Assembly (NCBI GenBank): GCA_024707405.1
Contig: JANPZU010000008.1
Span: forward strand, 124,001-188,000
Length of the DNA: 64,000 nucleotides
Origin: Luteimonas sp.
GTDB taxonomy: Bacteria; Pseudomonadota; Gammaproteobacteria; Xanthomonadales; Xanthomonadaceae
Reading direction: 5' to 3'
Shown here: positions 35,208-44,346 of the stretch, piece by piece
How positions within the stretch are numbered: the stretch's first letter is position 1
Layout of the letters: each line of letters starts with the position of its first letter
The notes under the pieces: generated by a model
The model's input: the letters and a program-made list of their open reading frames with translations, nothing else
What the model was told of the DNA's origin: nothing
Database searches by the model: none
Translations under genes and position numbers: made by a program

Positions 35208-36041
35208 TCAGGAGCCCTTCGGCAGGAACGCATGCTCGAGATCGGTACCGCGGAACGCAGCCGGCGTCTCGTGCGACACGGCGTAGCGGTACAGCGCCGC
35301 AGAATAGATGCCGCTCAGTGCCGCCTGATAGATGCCGAGCAGCAGCACGCCGAGCCCGAACACCACGCCCACCGCGATCGCCAGCGCCCACGCCACCTGC
35401 GCCGCCAGCACGGTCAGCAGCACGCCCAGCATCACCACGCCGAAGGTAAGCAGGCCGAACGCCGCGCCGATGCCGATCTGACCGACCGCGTTCTCACCCC
35501 AGGTGCGCTTGAGCAGGGTCACGCTTTCCTTGAGCGCATCGATCGGGCCGATGTTGCGGCTGACCAGCACCGGCACCACCAGGAAGGTCGCCAGCGTCCA
35601 TGCCGCACCCAGACCGCTGCCCAGCAGGCGCACCAGGAAGTTGTCCTTGCTCTTGAGCGACTGCAGCAGCACGCCGACCGTGGCCGAGATGGCCGCGTAG
35701 CCGAGGATCTGCGGGATGCGCGACTTGGCGACGTTGAAGCCATCGGCCAGCGATGGGTCGCCACCTTCAAGCCGGATCATCGCCGCGCCGATCAGGGCGC
35801 AGTTGAAGAAGATGATCACGCTGTACTGCACGAAGTAGAACAGGAAGCCGAACACCGCCGCGCCCACGCCGAAGCCGTCGGCGAACACCCGCAGCGCGAA
35901 CATCGGGATGAGGAACGTGGCCAGCACCACCAGCGTGGCCAGGCCGGAGATCAACGGGAACAGCATCAGTTCCTTGTCCGAGCGCAGCACCGCCGCGCTG
36001 GCCTTGACCAGTTCCCAGCTCCGCGAAAACTTCTCGAACAT
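35208..36041 (-). CDS. DUF6159 family membrane protein
   Basis: A 277-residue protein with the start 'MFEKFSRSWELVKASAAVLR' and 'SDKELMLFPLISGLATL', typical of DUF6159. About six membrane segments are visible, and a middle loop 'LEGGDPSLADGFNVAKSRIP' faces one side. The function is unknown. ATG 36041 was chosen on this family start; the longer frame adds residues read from the repeat region upstream. It stands alone, facing the SDR gene. Confidence 0.85.
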   Translation of the reverse strand: MFEKFSRSWELVKASAAVLRSDKELMLFPLISGLATLVVLATFLIPMFALRVFADGFGVGAAVFGFLFYFVQYSVIIFFNCALIGAAMIRLEGGDPSLADGFNVAKSRIPQILGYAAISATVGVLLQSLKSKDNFLVRLLGSGLGAAWTLATFLVVPVLVSRNIGPIDALKESVTLLKRTWGENAVGQIGIGAAFGLLTFGVVMLGVLLTVLAAQVAWALAIAVGVVFGLGVLLLGIYQAALSGIYSAALYRYAVSHETPAAFRGTDLEHAFLPKGS

Positions 36042-36218
36042 GTCGTTGCTCCCCTGCCTGGCTACATCGATGGTGTCATGCTCCCGCCACGCCGACCTGT
36101 CCGGCAATTGACGAAAGTCACCTCCCAGACGTGGGTGGCACGGGAAATGTGACGGCACGGCTGGCGGCATCCGGCTGTAGCGCGCAATGCAGCCAGCAGA
36201 ACGATCCGGAAGGAACGA

Positions 36219-36303
36219 CCGTCATCCCGGCGCAGGCCGGGAGCCATTGGCTTTCGCGATGAGTTCCAGAAGGGCTGGATCCCGGCCTGCGCCGGGATGA
36301 CGG
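36219..36303. repeat. 24-bp perfect inverted repeat element
   Basis: CCGTCATCCCGGCGCAGGCC (continuing GGGA) at 36219-36242 is repeated in inverse at 36280-36303, with a 37-base spacer. The arms are the 'cgtcatcccggc' type found between genes of many GC-rich proteobacteria. A single related half, GCCGTCATCCCGGCAAACG, occurs at about 51009. It fills the 290-base gap between DUF6159 and folK, which holds no gene. Confidence 0.8.
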
Positions 36304-36331
36304 CTTCGGGGGATACCGGCACGCGGGCAGA

Positions 36332-36826
36332 TCAGGGCTCAGACGACAGCGCGACCACCTCGAACGGCTGCCCATGCTCCGGATGCGCCGCCCACAGCGC
36401 CTCCAGCGTCCTGCCCGACAGCGGCTCCACCACCTCCGGCGCAATCTCCGCCAGCGGCTTGAGCACGAAGGCGTGGCGCAATTCGTCACGCGGCAAGCGG
36501 AGGTTCCCAGGGCCTTCCAGCACCAGCGCGTCGAACAGCACGATGTCGATATCGAGCGTGCGGTCACCGAAACGCGGCCCGCTGCGATCGCGTCCGTGGG
36601 CGTCTTCCAGCGCGTGCAGCCAGTCGTTGAGCGCCTGTGGGTCGAGGTCGGTTTCGACCACGGCAGCGGCATTGACGAAATCCGGGCCGTCGAACCCCAC
36701 CGCCGGGAAACGGTAGGCCGCGGACATGCGCACGTCGCCGAAGCGTTCGCGCAACGCCGCCACCGCCAATCGCAGGTAGCGCTCGGCGTCCACGTTGCTG
36801 CCCAGGCTCAGACAGGCTTGGCTCAT
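36332..36826 (-). CDS. folK: 2-amino-4-hydroxy-6-hydroxymethyldihydropteridine pyrophosphokinase
   Basis: A 164-residue HPPK that transfers pyrophosphate from ATP to hydroxymethyl-dihydropterin in folate synthesis. Motifs: 'CLSLGSNVDAERYLRLAV', 'VGFDGPDFVNAAAVVET', 'RFGDRTLDIDIVLFDALVLE' (the DxD metal pair) and 'LRLPRDELRHAFVLKPLAEI'. It is the last gene of tsaD-folB-mscS-folK and its start overlaps the mscS stop by four bases. folB of the same pathway is two genes upstream. Confidence 0.95.
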   Translation of the reverse strand: MSQACLSLGSNVDAERYLRLAVAALRERFGDVRMSAAYRFPAVGFDGPDFVNAAAVVETDLDPQALNDWLHALEDAHGRDRSGPRFGDRTLDIDIVLFDALVLEGPGNLRLPRDELRHAFVLKPLAEIAPEVVEPLSGRTLEALWAAHPEHGQPFEVVALSSEP

Positions 36827-38187
36827 CCGTGCGTGGCGGCCTCCGCGCTGCGCTCGTCTTCGCTTTCGCCGCGCCTGCGATCACGCAGGTTCACGTCCAG
36901 CGGCGCATCGCTGCTGCGCTGGAACACGCGCAGTCCGAACTCCGGCAGGATTGCCAGCAGGTGGTCGAAGATGTCCGACTGCGTGTCCTCGTACGGCCCC
37001 CAGCGCACGTCGTTGGTGAAGCACCAGATCTCCAGCGGCAGGCCGGTTTCGGTCGGCTGCTGCTGGCGCACCAGCGTGGTCAGGCCCTTGTGGATGCCGG
37101 GGTGGTTGTCGATGTAGTGCTTCACGTAGGCGCGGAACGTACCGAGGTTGGTCACGCGCCGCTGGTTGACCGGCTCGGCGCCGACTTCGGCCAGCTTCGC
37201 ATTCCATGCACTCAGTTCTTCCGCCTTCTTGTCGAGGTACTCGTCGAGCAAGGCGAATCGATGGAAACGCGCCACTTCGTCCGGCTCAAGGAAACGCACG
37301 CTGCGCTGGTCGATGTGCAGCGAACGCTTGATCCGCCGCCCCCCGGTCTCGGTCATGCCGCGCCAGTTCTTGAACGAATCGCTGATCAGCTTCTTGGTGG
37401 GGACGGTGGTGATGGTCTTGTCCCAGTTGCGCACGGTGACCGTGTGCAGCGCGATGTCGATGACGTCACCGTCGGCGTTCTGCCCAGGCATCTCGATCCA
37501 GTCGCCAATGCGCACGCGGCCGTCGTTGCTGATCTGCACGCTGGCCACCAGCGACAGGATGGTGTCCTGGAAGATCAGCATCAGCACCGCGGTCATCGCG
37601 CCGAGGCCGGTGAGGATATGCAGGAACTCGGCACCGATCAGCGTGGCGATGATCGAGATCGCGACCAGCGCGAACATCACGATCTTGGCGACCTGGATGT
37701 AGCCCTTGATCGGCTTGTTCTGCGCGTCGGGGCGGCGTTCGTAGACGCGGTTCACCGAGTCGAGTGCGCGCGAGATCGACAGCGCGATGGTGAGCACGAT
37801 GAAGGCCTGGCACAGCGCCCGCACCACCACCACCACCTGCGGCGGCAGGTCGGGCACCACCGAGATACCCGCGGCGATCACCAGCGCCGGCACCACGTTG
37901 GCCAGGCGCGGGATCACCCGCAGTTGCACGTCGTGGTCGTGGTGCGGGCCGCCCAGCGGCGAGGCCCGCAGCGCGCGCTTGATGCCGCGCACCAGCACGC
38001 GCTTGGTCAGGAAGTTCGCCACCCATGCCAACAGCAGCAGCACGCCGATGGCCAGCAGCGTGTAGGCCCAGGGATACGGCTCCAGCGCAGTGCGCACCGA
38101 CTGCAGCAGTTCAAGCTGCGCCAGGTATTCGGCGGATCGCGACGGTTGTTCCTGCACGACGGGTGTCTGTACGGCTTGTTCCTGCAC
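36823..38187 (-). CDS. MscS-family mechanosensitive channel, YbdG-like
   Basis: A 454-residue inner-membrane protein with about five membrane segments before the MscS pore and beta domains. The pore helix region 'LTGLGAMTAVLMLIFQDTIL' and the beta-domain start 'GDWIEMPGQNADGDVIDIAL' with 'TITTVPTKKLISDSFKNW' match the YbdG (miniconductance) branch. The start is GTG 38187, preceded by AGAGGAG; no ATG is available near it. It would open under turgor stress and guard against lysis. Located between folB and folK without functional link to them. Confidence 0.9.
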   Translation of the reverse strand: MQEQAVQTPVVQEQPSRSAEYLAQLELLQSVRTALEPYPWAYTLLAIGVLLLLAWVANFLTKRVLVRGIKRALRASPLGGPHHDHDVQLRVIPRLANVVPALVIAAGISVVPDLPPQVVVVVRALCQAFIVLTIALSISRALDSVNRVYERRPDAQNKPIKGYIQVAKIVMFALVAISIIATLIGAEFLHILTGLGAMTAVLMLIFQDTILSLVASVQISNDGRVRIGDWIEMPGQNADGDVIDIALHTVTVRNWDKTITTVPTKKLISDSFKNWRGMTETGGRRIKRSLHIDQRSVRFLEPDEVARFHRFALLDEYLDKKAEELSAWNAKLAEVGAEPVNQRRVTNLGTFRAYVKHYIDNHPGIHKGLTTLVRQQQPTETGLPLEIWCFTNDVRWGPYEDTQSDIFDHLLAILPEFGLRVFQRSSDAPLDVNLRDRRRGESEDERSAEAATHG

Positions 38188-38201
38188 GGTTTCGGGCTCC
38201 T

Positions 38202-38558
38202 CTATGGTGCGCGCTCACGCTGGATCATCACGCCCACCGCCTTGGCACCGCGCACCGCACCGGGCTTGCTCAGCTTGAGCCGCACCTGCGACACGCCGAA
38301 CTCCTCCAGCACGATCGCCGCACAGCGCTCGGCCAGCGTTTCCACCAGGCCAAAATCGGATGCGCCCACGTATTCGATCAGGCGCTTGCTGACGGCCTTG
38401 TAGTCGAGCGTGTCGGCGATGTCGTCGCTGGCGGCCGGCACTCGGTTGTCGAAGGACATCTCCAGGTCGAACACCAGCGTCTGCCGGATGCGTCGCTCCC
38501 AGTCGTAGATGCCGATCAGCGCCTCGATCTCGAGGCCTTCGATGAAAACCTTGTCCAT
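38202..38558 (-). CDS. folB: Dihydroneopterin aldolase
   Basis: A 118-residue FolB that splits dihydroneopterin to hydroxymethyl-dihydropterin and glycolaldehyde. Motifs: 'VFIEGLEIEALIGIYDWERR' with the family Glu, 'DTLDYKAVSKRLIEYV', and 'LVETLAERCAAIVLEEFGV' with 'LKLSKPGAVRGAKAVGV'. ATG 38558 fits the family start MDKVFIEGLEI. It follows tsaD by about 110 bases and precedes mscS by 14. The product feeds FolK, encoded two genes on. Confidence 0.95.
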   Translation of the reverse strand: MDKVFIEGLEIEALIGIYDWERRIRQTLVFDLEMSFDNRVPAASDDIADTLDYKAVSKRLIEYVGASDFGLVETLAERCAAIVLEEFGVSQVRLKLSKPGAVRGAKAVGVMIQRERAP

Positions 38559-38666
38559 GCGGGCCGTGGGTTCGTGATTCGTGCCACGCATGGTAACGGC
38601 TGCGGTGTGGACGCGCGTTCTACGCGGGCGTCGATGTCGCGTTGCGCAGCATGATCCGCTGGCGGA

Positions 38667-39704
38667 TCAACCCGCCGACGCCACTGCGGGCAATGTCGAC
38701 ATGTCCCAGCGCGGCGTGACATGCACCGCCGCATCGTCGCGTTGGCCCGCCTGCAGGCGCAACGCGCCGGCGAAGGCGATCATCGCGCCGTTGTCGGTGC
38801 ACAGCGAAGGCCGCGGGAAACAGGCACGGCCACCACGCTCCGCCGCCATCTCCTGCAGCTTCGCGCGCAGGCGCTTGTTGGCGCCGACGCCACCGGAGAC
38901 CACGATCACGTCGCTGCCGGCGGCATCGAGCGCACGCTGGCACTTGATCGCCAGCGTGTCGACCACGGCATCCTCGAAACCGCGCGCGATGTCGGCCCGC
39001 GTCTGCTCGGACTGGTCGCTGTTGCGCCAAGCCAGCAACACCTGCGTCTTCAGGCCGCTGAAACTGAAATCCAGCCCCGGCCGGTCAGTCATCGGGCGGG
39101 AGAACTTGAACGCACCCGGCCGGCCCTGCTCCGCCAGCGCCGCCAGTTGCGGCCCGCCCGGATACGGCAGGCCCATCAGCTTGGCGGTCTTGTCGAAGGC
39201 CTCGCCGGCGGCATCGTCCAGCGTCTCGCCCAGCAGCCGGTAGCGGCCGATGCCATCGACCGCGATCAATTGCGTGTGTCCGCCCGACACCAGCAGGGCC
39301 ACGAACGGCGGTTCCGGCGGGTCGTCTTCCATCAGCGGGGCCAGCAGATGGCCTTCCATGTGGTGCACGCCCACGGCCGGCACGTCCAGCGCCCACGCCA
39401 GCGACCGTGCTACCCCGGCGCCCACCAGCAGCGCACCCACCAGCCCGGGGCCGGCGGTATAGGCCACGCCCTCGATCTCATCGATCTTGAGACCGGCTTC
39501 GCCGAGCGTCTGCCGCACCAGCGGCAGCAATTTGCGCACGTGGTCGCGGCTGGCCAGCTCCGGCACCACCCCGCCGTACTCGGCGTGCAGGGCGATCTGG
39601 CTGTACACCGCATGGGCGCGCAGGCCCGCGGCGCCGGGCAGGGTGGTGTCGTAGACGGCCACGCCGGTTTCGTCGCAGCTGGATTCGATGCCGAGGACTT
39701 TCAT
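38667..39704 (-). CDS. tsaD: tRNA N6-adenosine threonylcarbamoyltransferase
   Basis: A 345-residue TsaD that, with TsaB and TsaE, puts threonylcarbamoyl on A37 of ANN-decoding tRNAs. Motifs: '[19 protein letters not shown]', the metal-binding HxxxH in '[12 protein letters not shown]', '[19 protein letters not shown]' and '[18 protein letters not shown]'. Full family length. It diverges from rpsU, an arrangement conserved in gammaproteobacteria, and opens the tsaD-folB-mscS-folK run. Confidence 0.97.
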   Translation of the reverse strand: MKVLGIESSCDETGVAVYDTTLPGAAGLRAHAVYSQIALHAEYGGVVPELASRDHVRKLLPLVRQTLGEAGLKIDEIEGVAYTAGPGLVGALLVGAGVARSLAWALDVPAVGVHHMEGHLLAPLMEDDPPEPPFVALLVSGGHTQLIAVDGIGRYRLLGETLDDAAGEAFDKTAKLMGLPYPGGPQLAALAEQGRPGAFKFSRPMTDRPGLDFSFSGLKTQVLLAWRNSDQSEQTRADIARGFEDAVVDTLAIKCQRALDAAGSDVIVVSGGVGANKRLRAKLQEMAAERGGRACFPRPSLCTDNGAMIAFAGALRLQAGQRDDAAVHVTPRWDMSTLPAVASAG

Positions 39705-39724
39705 GGGGGCAGGATGGGGGTCGG

Positions 39725-39754
39725 TTGCACCATGGCAAGGGCCGCAGCTATCAT
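39725..39754 (+). promoter_or_regulatory. Sigma-70-type promoter of rpsU
   Basis: TTGCAC (39725-39730), an 18-base spacer and TATCAT (39749-39754), 52 bases before the rpsU start. The best-formed promoter in the window. Confidence 0.6.
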
Positions 39755-39805
39755 ACGCGGCTCGCCCGGCCCCAAAGGCCGGATCACCCGATCCAGAGAT
39801 TTCCC

Positions 39806-40021
39806 ATGCCCAGCGTCAAAGTCCGCGAAAACGAGCCCTTCGAGTTTGCCCTCCGCCGCTTCAAGCGCACCTGCGAAAAGGCCGGCGTGCTGGCCGAGAC
39901 CCGCAAGCGCGAGTTCTACGAGAAGCCGACCCAGGAGCGCAAGCGCAAGGCCGCTGCCGCCGTGAAGCGCCAGGCGCGCCGCAGCTCGCGCGACGTCACC
40001 AAGCGCCAGCGCCTGTACTGA
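39806..40021 (+). CDS. rpsU: 30S ribosomal protein S21
   Basis: A 71-residue basic protein of the small subunit, needed for pairing of the mRNA leader with 16S rRNA. The sequence '[20 protein letters not shown]' and the basic C-terminus '[13 protein letters not shown]' are typical. ATG 39806. In E. coli it heads the rpsU-dnaG-rpoD operon; here it has its own terminator directly behind, and dnaG is about 7 kb away. Confidence 0.97.
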   Translation: MPSVKVRENEPFEFALRRFKRTCEKAGVLAETRKREFYEKPTQERKRKAAAAVKRQARRSSRDVTKRQRLY

Positions 40022-40037
40022 GCCGCGACGCTTCGCG

Positions 40038-40071
40038 AAAAGCCGGCACGCGCGAGCGTCGCCGGCTTTTT
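40038..40071 (+). terminator. Intrinsic terminator after rpsU
   Basis: Stem AAAAGCCGGC / GCCGGCTTTT with a 13-base loop, ending in five T. It separates rpsU from yqeY, at least partly. Confidence 0.88.
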
Positions 40072-40129
40072 GCATTTCTGACCCGACCATTTCTTGCCTG
40101 ATACCGTGGCCACGAGCCGGAGAACGACC

Positions 40130-40576
40130 ATGTCCCTCAAGCAGCAACTCACCGACGACATGAAGGCCGCGATGAAGGCCGGCGAGAAGGATCGCCTGGG
40201 CGTCATCCGCCTGGTCAACGCCGCGATCAAGCAGAAGGAAGTCGATGAGCGCATCGAACTCGACGACGCCGCCGTGCTGGCCGTGCTCGAGAAGATGGTC
40301 AAGCAGCGCAAGGATTCGGTCAGCCAGTACGAAGCCGCCAACCGTGAAGACCTCGCCGCCATCGAGCGCGCCGAGATCGTGGTGATCGAGGCCTACCTGC
40401 CGGCCAAGCTCGGCGAAGCCGAGATCGCCGCCGCCATCGACGAGGCCGTCGCCGCGACCGGCGCCGCCGGCCCGGCCGACATCGGCAAGCTGATGGGCGT
40501 GCTCAAGCCGAAGCTGGCCGGACAGGCCGACATGGGCCTGGTGTCGAAGCTGGTGAAGCAGAAGCTCGCCGGCTGA
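40130..40576 (+). CDS. yqeY: GatB/YqeY domain protein
   Basis: A 148-residue YqeY protein. 'LKQQLTDDMKAAMKAGEKDR' and 'LGVIRLVNAAIKQKEVDER' open the N-terminal part; 'QYEAANREDLAAIERAEI' and 'GPADIGKLMGVLKPKLAG' with 'DMGLVSKLVKQKLAG' form the helical C-terminal module shared with GatB, where it contacts tRNA. Function is not settled; a role in amidotransferase-like tRNA handling is suggested. ATG 40130. Its place behind rpsU is conserved. Confidence 0.93.
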   Translation: MSLKQQLTDDMKAAMKAGEKDRLGVIRLVNAAIKQKEVDERIELDDAAVLAVLEKMVKQRKDSVSQYEAANREDLAAIERAEIVVIEAYLPAKLGEAEIAAAIDEAVAATGAAGPADIGKLMGVLKPKLAGQADMGLVSKLVKQKLAG

Positions 40577-40865
40577 GCCACGCGCCGGCACGCGATCCGC
40601 CCGCATGGGCACGCCCGGGAGACGTGCCATGCAGCGCAATCGCAACGACCACGACGCCGATCCCTGCTCCTGTGCTTCGACCCGGAGGTCAAGGCGTTGC
40701 TGCCTGCATGCCACGCGGGATGACGGCTCGCAGCGCCACTAAGACGCGAGGGATTGAATCCACGGCGCGATCCGGATTACCCGGGTCGCATCGACCACGA
40801 CGCTGACCTTGCCGTCACGGCAGCGCTGCTGAAATGATCGCCACTTCCCGTGGAAGCGACCCGAC
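40577..40865. other. Intergenic stretch without a supported gene
   Basis: 289 bases between yqeY and the acyltransferase. Short frames exist on both strands (for example minus 40739 onwards, ending IRIAPWIQSLAS), but none has a family resemblance or a ribosome binding site. No tRNA, terminator or repeat was recognised. It may hold remains of a lost gene. Confidence 0.5.
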
Positions 40866-42020
40866 ATGACGGTGGACACTCCACCGCGCGCCGTGGCCGG
40901 CAACGCCCGCGCGCCGCGGCAACGCATCGATGCCATCGACCTCGCACGCGGCCTGGCCGTGTGCCTGATGATCGTCGCGCATGGCACCAACGGGCTGATG
41001 CCCTACATCGACTTCCCCGATTGGGGACAGGTGCCGGTGCACGCGATCACCAAGTTCTCCTCGTCGCTGTTCTTCATCGTGTTCGGGGTGGCGCTGGCGG
41101 TGGCCTTCGTGCCGAAGACCGCGTCGCCCGATTGGCCGCAACGGCGCAACCGGTTGCTGTGGCGCGGGCTGGTGGTGCTGTTCTGGTACAAGGTGCTGAC
41201 GGTGGTGGAGTTGTGGGATCGCAGCCGCGACGAAATCGTCGACACGCTGCTGTACCGGAACTTCCCGTCGTTCGTCGAGATCCTCGGCTTCTATGCCATC
41301 GCGCTGCTGTGGATCCCGTGGCTGCTGCCGCTATGGGCGAAGACGCCCGCGTGGCTGCGCTGGCTGAGTCCGCTGCCGATCATCTGGTTGTCGTGGTGGC
41401 TGCTCAACCATGCCGGTTTCGGCGGCGTGCCCCAGGTGCAGGCGCTGTTCGTCGAACACGGCAATTACTACACCTGGGGACAACTCTCGCGACTGCCGCT
41501 GGTGCTGATCGGCTTGCTGGTCGGGGGCCTGCTGCTGCGCTGGCACGAAGACCGCACCCGCCGCCTGCTGCTGGCTGGCGGCATCGCGCTCGCCGCGCTC
41601 GCGTTGCTGGCATGGTTCGCCATCCGCGCGGGCGACGGCATGCAGGCCGCGCTGGTCGCCATCGGCCGCAACGACGGCAAGCATCCGCCCGGCCTGCTGT
41701 TCTCGCTCTTCAGCGTCGGCGGCGCATTGGCACTGCTGGCGCTGTGCATCGCCGGAGGCAACCTGCTCGCGCGATTGCTGCGCCCGATCGCCGTGGTCGG
41801 CAGCGATGCGTTGATGGCGTTCATCGTGCACATCAGCGTGATCTTCGTGTTGTTCCGCAACACCTTCGGCTGGTACCAGGCCGTGTCGTACGAACGCGCG
41901 TTGGCGCTGTCATTGATCCTGGTGGCCGCCACCGCGCTCTGGATCTGGCTGTGGGGCGCGGCCATGCGCGCGCTGCGAACGTCTTCACGCAGCCCAACGG
42001 CAGCCGCACGGCCGGGTTGA
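40866..42020 (+). CDS. Membrane acyltransferase, HGSNAT/DUF1624-like
   Basis: A 384-residue inner-membrane protein with about ten hydrophobic segments. The start 'RIDAIDLARGLAVCLMIVAH' followed by a segment with 'FSSSLFFIVFGVALAVAF' is the pattern of DUF1624/heparan-glucosaminide acetyltransferase-like and OpgC-type acyltransferases. The last part, 'VGSDALMAFIVHISVIFVLF', also fits. The acceptor is unknown; a cell-envelope sugar is likely. The N-terminus resembles nagX in this window, but they are clearly different proteins. The beta-lactamase-fold gene follows 44 bases downstream. Confidence 0.82.
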   Translation: MTVDTPPRAVAGNARAPRQRIDAIDLARGLAVCLMIVAHGTNGLMPYIDFPDWGQVPVHAITKFSSSLFFIVFGVALAVAFVPKTASPDWPQRRNRLLWRGLVVLFWYKVLTVVELWDRSRDEIVDTLLYRNFPSFVEILGFYAIALLWIPWLLPLWAKTPAWLRWLSPLPIIWLSWWLLNHAGFGGVPQVQALFVEHGNYYTWGQLSRLPLVLIGLLVGGLLLRWHEDRTRRLLLAGGIALAALALLAWFAIRAGDGMQAALVAIGRNDGKHPPGLLFSLFSVGGALALLALCIAGGNLLARLLRPIAVVGSDALMAFIVHISVIFVLFRNTFGWYQAVSYERALALSLILVAATALWIWLWGAAMRALRTSSRSPTAAARPG

Positions 42021-42064
42021 TGTTCAGTGGCGATCCGGTGCGTGCGCGCGAGACTCGATCCCCG

Positions 42065-43192
42065 ATGAAACAGGCGCTCGCCCTCGTGTTCGCCATGGCG
42101 TTGCTGGCGGCATCGCCCGGATCGGCCTTGGCACTGGAACCATCCGATGCCGGACGCTTGCGCGTACCGGCGTGGACGCTTGCGCTGGAGCAGGGACTGG
42201 CATCGGTGGACGAGCGCCATGCCGGCGACATCGGCGTCTACGTGCGCCACCTCGGACGCGATGAATCGTTCTCGTACCGCGCCGAGGAACCGTGGTACCT
42301 CGCGTCCGGGGTCAAGGTGCCGATCGCGATCGCGGTGATGCGTGCCATCGAACGCGGTACGTTGTCGCTCGACACGCGGGTGACGCTCCGCGAGGACGAT
42401 TACGTCGATGGTGCCGGCGGCACCAATGCCTTCGCAGCGGGCACGCGGCTGCGCGTGTCGTACCTGCTCGCACAGATGATCGTCTTCAGCGACAACACCG
42501 CCAGCGACGTGTTGATCCGCACCGTCGGCATCGACCGCGTCAACGCCGTCGCCGCCGAACTCTCGGATACGCCCGGCCTGCACATCACCACCCTGGCCGA
42601 CGTGCGCCGGCTCGCCTACGGCCAGTTCCACCCGTCGGCATCCGGGTTGCGCTCCGGCGACCTGCTGGCGCTGCAGCGCAGCGGCACCGGCCAGGCGCGA
42701 GTGCGCAAGCTGATGCAACTGCTCTCGATCACGCCCGCCCAATTGCGCCAGCCGGATCTCGACGGTGCCTTCGAGGCCTATTACGCCACGCATGCCAACA
42801 GCGCGACGCTGGTCGACTTCGGGCGCATGCTCGCGGCACTGGCCGACGGTCGCGCGCTTGCGCCGCCGCAGACCGCGTACCTGCTCGACCTCATGGCCCG
42901 CGTGCAGACCGGGCATCGCCGCATCCGCGCAGGGCTGCCCGCCGGCACGCGCTTCGAACACAAGACCGGCACCCAGCATCGACGCACCTGCGACCTCGGC
43001 ATCGCCACCGTGCCGTCGATGGTGCGCGACCGGCCGCCGGCGCGCGTGGTGATCGCGGCGTGCACGCGCGGCACGGGCACCGCCGCAGGCGAACGCACGT
43101 TGCGCGACGTTGCCGCCGCCATCACCGCCTCCGGGGTATTCATGGACGCCCCGCCGCGCCCGACGGTGTCGCCACCCGATCCCGCACGATGA
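42065..43192 (+). CDS. Beta-lactamase-fold serine hydrolase 1 (class A-like), secreted
   Basis: A 375-residue protein with a signal peptide (cleaved after 'PGSALALE'). Class A motifs: SxxK as SGVK (Ser about 81), SDN in 'FSDNTASD' (about 142) and KTG in 'HKTGTQ' (about 300). The Glu of the omega loop (ExxLN), which deacylates in true class A enzymes, is not seen, and about 60-70 extra residues sit between SDN and KTG. That argues for a slow or different hydrolase, for example acting on envelope peptides. The true start is ATG 42065; the long upstream frame is a shadow of the acyltransferase. Its stop overlaps the next gene (ATGA). Confidence 0.85.
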   Translation: MKQALALVFAMALLAASPGSALALEPSDAGRLRVPAWTLALEQGLASVDERHAGDIGVYVRHLGRDESFSYRAEEPWYLASGVKVPIAIAVMRAIERGTLSLDTRVTLREDDYVDGAGGTNAFAAGTRLRVSYLLAQMIVFSDNTASDVLIRTVGIDRVNAVAAELSDTPGLHITTLADVRRLAYGQFHPSASGLRSGDLLALQRSGTGQARVRKLMQLLSITPAQLRQPDLDGAFEAYYATHANSATLVDFGRMLAALADGRALAPPQTAYLLDLMARVQTGHRRIRAGLPAGTRFEHKTGTQHRRTCDLGIATVPSMVRDRPPARVVIAACTRGTGTAAGERTLRDVAAAITASGVFMDAPPRPTVSPPDPAR

Positions 43193-44298
43193 ACACGCCG
43201 CCACGTCCCGCCGCATTCGTCCTCACGTTGCTGTTGCCGCTGGCCCTGCTGGCCGGATGCCGTGGCGAACCCGCAGGCCCGGTCGAACTGCAGTCGCAGG
43301 CAGCGACCGTCGATCCCGCATGGATCGCACCGCTCGGCGATGCCGTCGCCATGATCGACTCACGAATGCCCGGCGACTTCGGGGTCTACGTTGCGCGTTT
43401 CGGCGAATCGGCCGGCATCCTCGACCGTGGCGACGACCGCAGCTGGTACCTGTCATCGACGATCAAGGTGCCGGTCGCGATCGCCGTGCTGGAAGAAGTG
43501 GATGCCGGGCGGATCTCGCTCGACGAAGAACTGGAGCTGGCGCGCACGGATTTCGTCGACGGTGCCGGCGACATGCTGCAGCACAAGCCCGGCGAACGCT
43601 TCAGCATCGCCACGCTGCTGGAAAAGTCGCTGCGCGACAGCGACAGCACCGCGACCGACATGCTGATCCGCCGGATCGGCGAACGCCACCTCAACCAGCG
43701 CATCCAGGCCTGGGTGGGCGGAGGCTTCGGCCCGATCACCACGATCCTGCAGGTGCGTTACGACGCCTACGGGCCACTGCACCCCGGCGTCGCCGATCTC
43801 GACAACATGCAGTTGCTGGCCTTGCGCAATGCGCCGGCGGGCGAGCCGCGACTGCAGGCGCTGGCCCGCGCGCTCGACGTGCCGCGCGAGGCATTGCGCA
43901 CCGAGTCGCTCGAGGCCGCGTTCGACGACTACTACCGCACCGGCACCAACGCGGCCACGCTGCCGGCGTTCGCACGCCTGCTCGAGCGCGTCGCCACCGG
44001 CGAGCTGCTGTCGCCGCAAGGCACGCAAACCCTGCTCGCGCACATGCGCACCATCAGCACCGGCGACCGCCGCATCGCAGCGGGATTGCCCGCAGGCACG
44101 GACTTCGCGCAGAAGACCGGCACGCAACTGGCGCGCGCCTGCAACGTCGGCATCGTCGATCCCGAACTCGGAACCCAAGGCGCCACCGTGGTCGTGGCCT
44201 GCGCCGAAGGTTTCGATGAGCTTGCGCAGGCCGAACAGGCATTCCAGTCGTTGGGGCGGGCGCTGTCGGAGACTGCGCTGGCGTCGCCTCCTTCCTGA
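43189..44298 (+). CDS. Beta-lactamase-fold serine hydrolase 2 (class A-like), lipoprotein
   Basis: A 369-residue paralogue of the preceding protein, with a lipobox LAGC (Cys about 24), so it is membrane-anchored while its partner is soluble. Motifs: STIK (Ser about 90), SDS in place of SDN ('LRDSDSTATD', about 151) and KTG in 'QKTGTQ' (about 309). No ExxLN Glu was found. The same insertion with 'ALRTESLEAAFDDYYRTGTN' occurs in both ('DGAFEAYYATHAN' in the first). ATG 43189 overlaps the previous stop, so the two are made together, in equal amounts or as a complex. Confidence 0.85.
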   Translation: MNTPPRPAAFVLTLLLPLALLAGCRGEPAGPVELQSQAATVDPAWIAPLGDAVAMIDSRMPGDFGVYVARFGESAGILDRGDDRSWYLSSTIKVPVAIAVLEEVDAGRISLDEELELARTDFVDGAGDMLQHKPGERFSIATLLEKSLRDSDSTATDMLIRRIGERHLNQRIQAWVGGGFGPITTILQVRYDAYGPLHPGVADLDNMQLLALRNAPAGEPRLQALARALDVPREALRTESLEAAFDDYYRTGTNAATLPAFARLLERVATGELLSPQGTQTLLAHMRTISTGDRRIAAGLPAGTDFAQKTGTQLARACNVGIVDPELGTQGATVVVACAEGFDELAQAEQAFQSLGRALSETALASPPS

Positions 44299-44346
44299 CC
44301 CGCGTCTCGACGCCATCGCCATCCCCGGTGCGCGATGATGCGTGGC

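Noticed and set aside
40739-40990. Minus-strand frame ending IRIAPWIQSLAS in the yqeY gap
   Set aside because: Half of it is antisense to the acyltransferase start; no homology recognised and no ribosome binding site.
40850-42064. Plus-strand frame upstream of and in frame with the first serine hydrolase, suggesting a fusion
   Set aside because: It overlaps the acyltransferase in another frame with Arg-rich shadow sequence; the signal peptide at 42065 marks the real start.
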